Part shown: positions 42,515-48,421 of the stretch, in pieces
Layout of the letters: the number at the start of each line of letters is the position of its first letter
Numbering within the stretch: the first letter of the stretch is position 1
From: Mageeibacillus sp. UBA4314
Lineage (GTDB): Bacteria; Bacillota; Clostridia; Saccharofermentanales; Saccharofermentanaceae
Reading direction: 5' to 3'
Length of the DNA: 48,421 nucleotides
Assembly (NCBI GenBank): GCA_002394605.1
Contig: DGUI01000005.1
Span: 1-48,421 of the forward strand
Notes under the pieces: generated by a model
What the model was told of the DNA's origin: nothing
Seen by the model: the letters and a program-made list of their open reading frames with translations, nothing else
Database searches by the model: none
Made by a program: the position numbers and the translations under genes

Positions 42515-44206
42515 TTACAGTTCCAAAGCCTTGTTCACAGCCTCATCAGCTGTCATCTCTGCCACTTCACCGGTCATCCTGTACTTGACCTCAACGATGC
42601 CCTCGGAAGCTCTTCTTCCGACCGTTATCCTCATGGGGATACCGATAAGATCCGCATCCTTGAACTTAACGCCGGGACGCTCGTTACGGTCGTCGATCAT
42701 GACCTCTACTCCCTTGTCCTGAAGATCCTTGTAGATCTTCTCGGCAAGAGCCATATTCTCTTCGTCGTTGACCTTTGTGGGAACGACGATCGCCTTATAA
42801 GGTGCAACCTCAGCCGGCCACTTGATGCCGTCTTCGTCGTTGTACTGTTCGATGATCGCTGCAAGGGTCCTGCCTACGCCGATACCGTAGCATCCCATTA
42901 CCATCGTATTCTCCTTACCGTCCTTGTCGAGATAGACGCAGTTCAAAGCCTTGGAATACTTGGTTCCGAGCTTGAAGATATGACCGACCTCAACGCCTCT
43001 TGCCATCTTGATGGGAGCGCCGCACTTAGGGCACTTGTCACCCTCGATGAGGTTCCTGATATCAACGATCTTCGTAGCTTCAAAATCCCTGCCGATATTA
43101 ACATTCTTGAGATGGTAATCTGTCTCGCATGCACCGACGATGAAGTTCTTCATCGAAGCAACTTCGAGGTCGACGATAACGTCGATCTTCTTCTTCAGTC
43201 CGACAGGACCAGCGAATCCGACCTTAGCACCCGTGATCTCCTCAACATCTGCAAACGATGCGAGATCCATCTCAGTTGCATCGTAGAGGTTGCCGAGCTT
43301 CGTCTCATTGATGTCCCTGTCGCCTCTTACCATGGCGGCAACAATCTGTCCGTCGATATTGTAGAGGATCGTCTTTACAAATGCTGAAGGTTCAGCATTC
43401 ATGTAAGACATGAGTTCCTCGATCGTCTTAACGTCAGGTGTGTGGATCTTCTCAACGGGAAGCATCTCCGCCTGATCCTGTTCGGGAGCAACGCAGACTG
43501 CCTTCTCCTCATTAGCTGCATATCCGCAGCCGTCACAGTAGCAGATGCCATCTTCACCGACTTCGCTCTTCACCATGAACTCCTGTGAACCGGAACCGCC
43601 CATCGCGCCTGAGTCGGCATCAACGATCGTGTAGTCTAAGCCAAGCCTTGTGAAGATCTTGTTATATGCCTCATACATCGTCTTGTATGACTCATCGAGA
43701 CCTGCCTCGTCCACATCGAAAGAATACGCATCCTTCATGACGAACTCTCTGCATCTCATGATGCCGAATCTCGGTCTCTTCTCATCTCTGTACTTGTGCT
43801 GGATCTGATAGAGAGTAACCGGCAGCTGCTTATAGGATCTGATCGTATCCCTTACCGCCTCCGTGAAAGGTTCCTCATGCGTGGGACCCAGACAGAACTG
43901 ACGTCCTCCGCGGTCCTTCAGCCTGAACATCTCAGGACCGAATCTCTCCCATCTTCCGGAAGCCATATATACTTCAGCAGGAAGGATCGCAGGCATGATG
44001 AGCTCCTGGGCTCCTGCCTTGTCCATCTCCTCCCTGACGACATTCTCAACCTTGCGGTACACGCGGTAACCCATCGGCATGAACGAATAAACACCTGAAG
44101 CGACCTTACGGATCAGGCCTGCCCTCAGCATCAGCTGATGTGAAGGGATCTCTGCGTCAGCGGGAATCTCACGCTGTGTTGCCAAAAACATTTTAGATAC
44201 TCTCAT
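42515..44206 (-). CDS. proS: Prolyl-tRNA synthetase (bacterial type with editing insert)
   Basis: Charges tRNA-Pro. Start at 44206 (MRVSKMFLATQRE) matches the family N-terminus and has GGAG six bases upstream, rather than the TTG at 44218. The 563 residues carry class II motif 1 (FMPMGYRVYRKVENVVREEM), motif 2 (YQIQHKYRDEKRPRFGIMR), motif 3 (GCYGIGVGRTLAAI), a YbaK-like editing insertion (about 225-385) and the anticodon-binding domain at the end. All look intact. A good promoter lies just upstream; no T-box leader is visible in the 67-base gap. Confidence 0.97.
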   Translation of the reverse strand: MRVSKMFLATQREIPADAEIPSHQLMLRAGLIRKVASGVYSFMPMGYRVYRKVENVVREEMDKAGAQELIMPAILPAEVYMASGRWERFGPEMFRLKDRGGRQFCLGPTHEEPFTEAVRDTIRSYKQLPVTLYQIQHKYRDEKRPRFGIMRCREFVMKDAYSFDVDEAGLDESYKTMYEAYNKIFTRLGLDYTIVDADSGAMGGSGSQEFMVKSEVGEDGICYCDGCGYAANEEKAVCVAPEQDQAEMLPVEKIHTPDVKTIEELMSYMNAEPSAFVKTILYNIDGQIVAAMVRGDRDINETKLGNLYDATEMDLASFADVEEITGAKVGFAGPVGLKKKIDVIVDLEVASMKNFIVGACETDYHLKNVNIGRDFEATKIVDIRNLIEGDKCPKCGAPIKMARGVEVGHIFKLGTKYSKALNCVYLDKDGKENTMVMGCYGIGVGRTLAAIIEQYNDEDGIKWPAEVAPYKAIVVPTKVNDEENMALAEKIYKDLQDKGVEVMIDDRNERPGVKFKDADLIGIPMRITVGRRASEGIVEVKYRMTGEVAEMTADEAVNKALEL

Positions 44207-44240
44207 ATGCATCTCCAATAAATAATAATGTGCGCATAAG

Positions 44241-44269
44241 AGTATAAACTAAGACGGGGCGTTTGTAAA
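44241..44269 (-). promoter_or_regulatory. proS promoter
   Basis: Minus strand: TTTACA (44264-44269), exactly 17 bp, TATACT (44241-44246). Predicted start near 44234, giving a short leader of about 28 bases that contains the GGAG site, leaving no room for a T-box riboswitch. Confidence 0.75.
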
Positions 44270-44273
44270 ATGC

Positions 44274-47200
44274 TCAATCTTCAGGGGCGGTCTCCGGGAT
44301 CACCACAGCCTCGCCCGTCGAAGCGAACTCATACTCCTGCCCGTCGATAGTTACCTTGCCAGTGACCATATGTCCCGACTCATCGAAATAATACAGATCA
44401 TCTCCGATGGTCTTAAGGCCTGTAGACATGACGCCCTTCTTGGAGAAGTAATACTTCTCGCCGCTTATCGTCTTCCAGCCGGTCGTTACTTCACCCGTCT
44501 TCTTTACATAGTAACGCTTGCCTGAAGCGTCCTTCCGCCAACCGGATTTCGCAAGGACACCATCTGTTCCGAACAGATAGTACTTTCCGCTCACCTTGAC
44601 TGAACCTGTTGCCATCACGCCTTTCGAATCGAAATGGTATTTCTTCTTGCTGATCGTCTGCCAGCCTGTCTTGGCACCCTTCGATGTGAAGTAGTAATAC
44701 TTGCCGGATACTTTTTTCCAGCCGGTCTTAAATACGCCTTCCTTGCTGAAGTAATAGATCTTGCTGCTGATCGTCTTGAATCCTGTAGCCATTACTCCCT
44801 TCTTGGAGAAATAGTATCTCTTCTTGCTGATCGTCTGCCAGCCGGTCTTCATGATACCTTTCGAAGTGAAGTAATATTTGTTGCCTCCGATCGTCTGCCA
44901 ACCGGTCTGCATTACGCCCTTCGATGAGAAGTAATAAACGTTCCCGCTTATCTTCCACAATCCGACGGCCTTTGTGCCGAAGTTGGTCTTGTAATACCAC
45001 TTTCCGTTAACCTTTTTCCAGGAGAACCAGTGACCCTTATCTTCAGAGAACTTACCAGGATCGAGTTTGGGAATAATTTCCGTTTTCTTCTTCCCGCAAT
45101 TGGAACACTTATAAGTGATCTTGCCTTCCTTGTCATAGGTTGCGGAAGTCCTCTTCGTCTCTTCCCAGTAATGATCACCTACCTTGATTGTGATCTTCGA
45201 TGAACTGACAGATCCGTCAACAGAAGCCGCAACGATATTGGATTTGCCTTGGCCTACTGCAGTAACGTGACCTTCCTGATCGATGGTAATGGCAGACTCG
45301 TTGCTCGAAGACCATACGATGCTCTTATCATAGGCTGTTGAAGGATAGATCGATGCCTTAAGGTCCATCTCCTCACCCTCGCACATTACGAGCTTGGAGT
45401 AATTGATGCAGATCGAATCCATCGGAATGGGTTCATAGATCGCTTTGATCGTTACGTCTCTGGCAGGAAGAATAATATGGATATTGCTGTCCTTTACCGT
45501 TTTATTGTTGACTATCTCGATGTCATCATCAATGAGCCACTTAACGAAAGTAACACCATCCAGCGAGTTCTTTGTTGTCCTGATCAATACATGCTGACCT
45601 TTTATAAATACCATCTCAGTCTTCACGTTATTAGTGCCGAGTTCATATATCTCGCCGCCTTCGATCGTAAGTTTATAGCGTGTATATTCACCTGTGTTTG
45701 CAGGTTCATGTTTAATTCTACCACAGTATTGACATGTATATTCAATATCACCTTCAAAATCTTCTGTTGGTTCAATATGACCTGTTTCTTTCCAGTTGTG
45801 GTCTCTGACGGTAATCAACCAACGTCCGTAAACACCGCTGCCATCAACTGCAGTCGCTGTTACTGCAACCTGACCTGGAGCAATGCCCACTACATGACCC
45901 TGATTATCAACTGTTAATATCGAATTGTCACTTGAAGCCCAAGTTACGTTCTTATCATATGCATTATTCGGATATACAGATGCACTTATATCTATTTCCT
46001 CATCTGTGCATATATATGTCTTGGGCGCATACAGATTAATACTACTGACAAGAATCGGTAAGTATTCTGCTTTGACAGTTACGTTTTTCCCAGGCAGAAC
46101 AATAGTAAGATAATTGTCTGTCAGATCACAGTTCCATAAGGTTATGCCATCGTCACAAACCCATTTGCTGAATAACAGGCAATCCGATGAGGTCTTAGTT
46201 GGTCTAATTTCGAGGATCGTTCCTTCTACAAACTCAATCTCAGTCTGTCCGCGAAGTTCGCTGATACTATACACTTCTCCACCATCGATCGTCAGTTTGT
46301 ATCTGGTGTATTTGACTCTAATGTTGTAAACAGCCTGATAGCCACCATCTTCAGTAGTAGCTGTAACCTTGCACTCACCTTCCGATACAGGAGTGATTTT
46401 ATCACCGATTACCCGTGCAACAGAAGGATTATCCGATGTATAGGTTATCTCTTTATTACTCGCGTTTGCAGGAACAACATTCGCCCCAAGTGAAACAGAT
46501 TCTCCTGGACGATCAAAAGTTATATTGCCATCACCAATATCGATACCTGTTACTCTCACACTCTCAAAATACACAGTAGCACCCTCAGGAATAGCAGTAT
46601 CAAAACTAATCCTATTCCATTCCTCTTGCGTTCCTGCGTAATAGATATTGATCTTAGATATTCCGTCAAATGCCTTTGATCCAATTTCTGTAACCGAGGA
46701 AGGAATAGATACAGACTTCAGAGAACTGCAGTTATAGAATGCTTCTTTGCCTATCCTGCTAACTCCTTCTGGAATAACTACACTTGTAATTGTAGAACTG
46801 CTAAAAGCTCCTTCAGGGATTTCTTCAATGCCGGAAGACAATACTACTTCATCTGTCTTACAACGTGCAAAAACGGATTTACCCAATGTCTTTACAGTTG
46901 AGGGCAGCACTATTCTTGGTATAACCGCTTCGTAAAAGACTTTATCCCCGATTGTTTCAATACCTTCATTAAGTACAAGTTCATTGATCTTAGATCCTTG
47001 TAAGGAACCATTATTGAGAATCTTGACTCCATTAGGAAATACCAGTTTATCGATCTCAAGATAGGCAAGACCATTTTGCATGATCTCAGTTGTATTATTA
47101 TCAATCGTCAACGATTTGATTATTGATGGTGCAAGGTAGAGTTTTGTTTTATCCTTTGAATACAACACTCCATCGCAGACAGTAAAGTATTGATTATTAG

Positions 47201-48227
47201 GATCTACCGTAATGATCTGTAAGTATTGCCCGCTGAGCGACCCACTACCGATCGATTGGATAGTATCTGGCAAGTACAACGATTTCACCGCAGAACTAAA
47301 TGCAGGAATACCATCTATTCCAAGCGTGGTGATCGTATGTCCGCTTATCTCAGAAGGAATAACAACATCAGTATCAAACCCGTCATATTGAGTGATTACA
47401 GATGCCGTAGATCTTGAGAACCCGAGAGGTTCTTCACGTACATAATAATATCTGGGTTTTGTTCCGGAAAACCCCGCGTCAGCAACATAATACTTTCCAT
47501 CACATAGTGCTATGGTGTTCACATGAGCACTGCCTGCTCCAGGATCATTATAACCGACTCTTGATCCAGCATTAACCCCAGCTCTCTTACACATCTCCAG
47601 AATTGCCGATGAACTGGCCCAACAAGTACCATTTCCATAGACCATCAATTCGACATAAGAAGAATATGACCCGTAGTCAGTATTTGTAGCAATCCATTTG
47701 GTTATGGCAGTAAGTTTGTCAAGATCAGACATTCCATCAGTAATGATTTCCGACAAAGCATTGTCTATTGCATTGCTGGCATACTCTTCTACATAATCCT
47801 TTACGGTAACCTTAATATCTTGAGAATAGTCGCCGCATGTTACTCTTACCTTTGAGACTCCGGGATAGTATTCTTTCCATGTGTCAACTTGTTGTGTGGA
47901 AGGGTTATATTGAGAAGCCGTCGCATAATCAGGGGTAATGATACCATCCTCTGAAACAACTATATTGTAGGCAGATAAAATTTCATACTTTGGCGTACCG
48001 CTCAGACCATCCACATTGATCTTATAACTAGTGTTGTAACCATCAGGTATGTCTCCAATTATTTCCCTATGCTTATCATACAGGAAATACAGTGTCACTT
48101 CCGACGGATTCAGCTCATCCTTTGCATGGACTTCATGACCAAGCCCGAACAGAGCTAACAACACGGCCAAAGCCAGTACTAACCCGACCGGTTTGACATA
48201 ACGGAATCCTGTTGAACTATCCTTCAT
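44274..48227 (-). CDS. Large secreted transglutaminase/BspA/Big_2 protein with cell-wall-binding repeats
   Basis: Start at 48227 has GGAGGCAGG upstream; 1317 residues. Order: signal peptide (about 1-35), a beta domain, a transglutaminase-like domain with Cys202 (NGTCWASSS), His235 (GSAHVNTIA) and Asp250 (YYVADAGF), BspA-type LRR_5 repeats (about 300-560; ITSVVIPEGVSRI is typical), three Big_2 Ig-like domains separated by two CxxC segments (YTCQYCGRIKHE, YKCSNCGKKKTE) and ten to eleven wall-binding repeats at the C-terminus (GWQTISKKRYYFSKKGVMATG pattern). Probably a wall-anchored adhesin or peptide-processing surface protein. The middle is AT-richer than both flanks. Confidence 0.88.
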   Translation of the reverse strand: MKDSSTGFRYVKPVGLVLALAVLLALFGLGHEVHAKDELNPSEVTLYFLYDKHREIIGDIPDGYNTSYKINVDGLSGTPKYEILSAYNIVVSEDGIITPDYATASQYNPSTQQVDTWKEYYPGVSKVRVTCGDYSQDIKVTVKDYVEEYASNAIDNALSEIITDGMSDLDKLTAITKWIATNTDYGSYSSYVELMVYGNGTCWASSSAILEMCKRAGVNAGSRVGYNDPGAGSAHVNTIALCDGKYYVADAGFSGTKPRYYYVREEPLGFSRSTASVITQYDGFDTDVVIPSEISGHTITTLGIDGIPAFSSAVKSLYLPDTIQSIGSGSLSGQYLQIITVDPNNQYFTVCDGVLYSKDKTKLYLAPSIIKSLTIDNNTTEIMQNGLAYLEIDKLVFPNGVKILNNGSLQGSKINELVLNEGIETIGDKVFYEAVIPRIVLPSTVKTLGKSVFARCKTDEVVLSSGIEEIPEGAFSSSTITSVVIPEGVSRIGKEAFYNCSSLKSVSIPSSVTEIGSKAFDGISKINIYYAGTQEEWNRISFDTAIPEGATVYFESVRVTGIDIGDGNITFDRPGESVSLGANVVPANASNKEITYTSDNPSVARVIGDKITPVSEGECKVTATTEDGGYQAVYNIRVKYTRYKLTIDGGEVYSISELRGQTEIEFVEGTILEIRPTKTSSDCLLFSKWVCDDGITLWNCDLTDNYLTIVLPGKNVTVKAEYLPILVSSINLYAPKTYICTDEEIDISASVYPNNAYDKNVTWASSDNSILTVDNQGHVVGIAPGQVAVTATAVDGSGVYGRWLITVRDHNWKETGHIEPTEDFEGDIEYTCQYCGRIKHEPANTGEYTRYKLTIEGGEIYELGTNNVKTEMVFIKGQHVLIRTTKNSLDGVTFVKWLIDDDIEIVNNKTVKDSNIHIILPARDVTIKAIYEPIPMDSICINYSKLVMCEGEEMDLKASIYPSTAYDKSIVWSSSNESAITIDQEGHVTAVGQGKSNIVAASVDGSVSSSKITIKVGDHYWEETKRTSATYDKEGKITYKCSNCGKKKTEIIPKLDPGKFSEDKGHWFSWKKVNGKWYYKTNFGTKAVGLWKISGNVYYFSSKGVMQTGWQTIGGNKYYFTSKGIMKTGWQTISKKRYYFSKKGVMATGFKTISSKIYYFSKEGVFKTGWKKVSGKYYYFTSKGAKTGWQTISKKKYHFDSKGVMATGSVKVSGKYYLFGTDGVLAKSGWRKDASGKRYYVKKTGEVTTGWKTISGEKYYFSKKGVMSTGLKTIGDDLYYFDESGHMVTGKVTIDGQEYEFASTGEAVVIPETAPED

Positions 48228-48261
48228 AACCTGCCTCCAAAGCGAAGATCTCACTCTTATT

Positions 48262-48270
48262 ATTATAACA
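48262..48270 (-). promoter_or_regulatory. Extended -10 promoter of the surface-protein gene
   Basis: Minus strand TGTTATAAT: an extended -10 (TG at 48269-48270, TATAAT at 48262-48267). TTTAAT at a 17-bp spacing could serve as a weak -35. Start predicted near 48255, with GGAGG in the leader. Confidence 0.65.
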
Positions 48271-48300
48271 GGCGCGGGTGGGTAATTAAACAAAGGGATT

Positions 48301-48421
48301 TCTCGTTCAGCAGATCGCTCAAGGTAATGTGCACTACATTGAGTACTTTACTGAACACGCAGCAGATCGCTCAAGGTAATGTGCACTACATTGAGTACTT
48401 TACTGAACACGCAGCAGATCG
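48301..48421. repeat. Tandem array 7 (52-bp units), homologous to array 5
   Basis: Units start at 48308 and 48360 (CAGCAGATCG), period 52, running off the window edge. Each holds TTCAGCAGATCG, then CTCAAGGTA, TACATTGAG and TTTACTGAA, again F1-F2-R2-R1 with TTCAG/CTGAA outside and CTCAAxGTA/TACATTGAG inside. The block TCAGCAGATCGC is the reverse complement of GCGATCTGCTGA in array 5 at 26791-26995. The array lies upstream of the surface-protein promoter. Confidence 0.85.

Noticed and set aside
42296..43387. 363-codon open frame antisense to proS
   Set aside because: Shadow of proS; no start signal and no domain.
44207..44273. T-box riboswitch before proS
   Set aside because: The gap is 67 bases, the promoter sits inside it, and no T-box core or antiterminator is present.

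Overview
The window looks like chromosome from an anaerobic Clostridia-type Bacillota, perhaps a gut or rumen commensal. The signs are strong GGAGG ribosome binding sites, an AgrC/AgrA-type GHKL kinase and LytTR regulator pair, a Spo0A-like effector domain, Clostridia-type housekeeping families (DUF1934 beside murI, YoaK, PC4/YdbC), several Gram-positive cell-wall-binding repeat proteins, and roughly balanced base composition. No rRNA, prophage, transposase or CRISPR array was seen. The species cannot be named from this sequence alone.

Layout. 0.1-4.9 kb: a Spo0A-C-like regulator and a tight minus-strand operon (PC4-like protein, membrane protein, ligA, fthC, small membrane protein). 4.9-9.5 kb: a membrane-anchored metallophosphoesterase, a LytTR/GHKL two-component pair and a secreted cell-wall-binding peptidase. 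9.5-10.5 kb is noncoding and full of repeats. 10.5-15 kb: glgP and, divergently, a type IV prepilin-peptidase homologue with a coupled membrane protein. 15-24.3 kb: a very compact six-gene minus-strand operon, typA-mltG-U32 peptidase-transmembrane acyltransferase-(STAS + acyl-adenylating enzyme)-membrane SpoIIE phosphatase. 24.3-27 kb: YoaK-like protein, alpha/beta hydrolase, a PD-(D/E)XK-like protein and a 52-bp tandem array. 27-34 kb: der, rpmF, DUF1934, murI, an RluA-family synthase, two zinc-ribbon membrane proteins and htrA. 34.2-37 kb: tRNA-Gln, uracil-DNA glycosylase, a divergent Smr/RsuA pair and a J-domain-like membrane protein. 37-41 kb: a GH3 enzyme with permuted domain order and a divergent AraC regulator, then 0.5 kb of repeats. 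41-48.4 kb: proS between two secreted transglutaminase/BspA-repeat proteins, ending in another tandem array.

Two things stand out. First, the gaps between genes hold at least seven arrays built alike: two or more tandem units of about 51-62 bp, most units reading word F1, word F2, reverse complement R2, reverse complement R1 (a hairpin nested in a hairpin). The word differs between loci, but two pairs of loci are clearly homologous copies in opposite orientation. Several arrays sit beside a recurring GTGTCCC(C)-NN-TGTCA motif and REP-like palindromes. Second, one operon combines a STAS domain fused to a complete acyl-adenylating enzyme, a membrane-sensor PP2C phosphatase of the type that dephosphorylates STAS proteins, and a transmembrane acyltransferase. 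This suggests partner-switch-like control of acyl activation for an envelope modification. All functions are read from sequence motifs; nothing was searched or computed.
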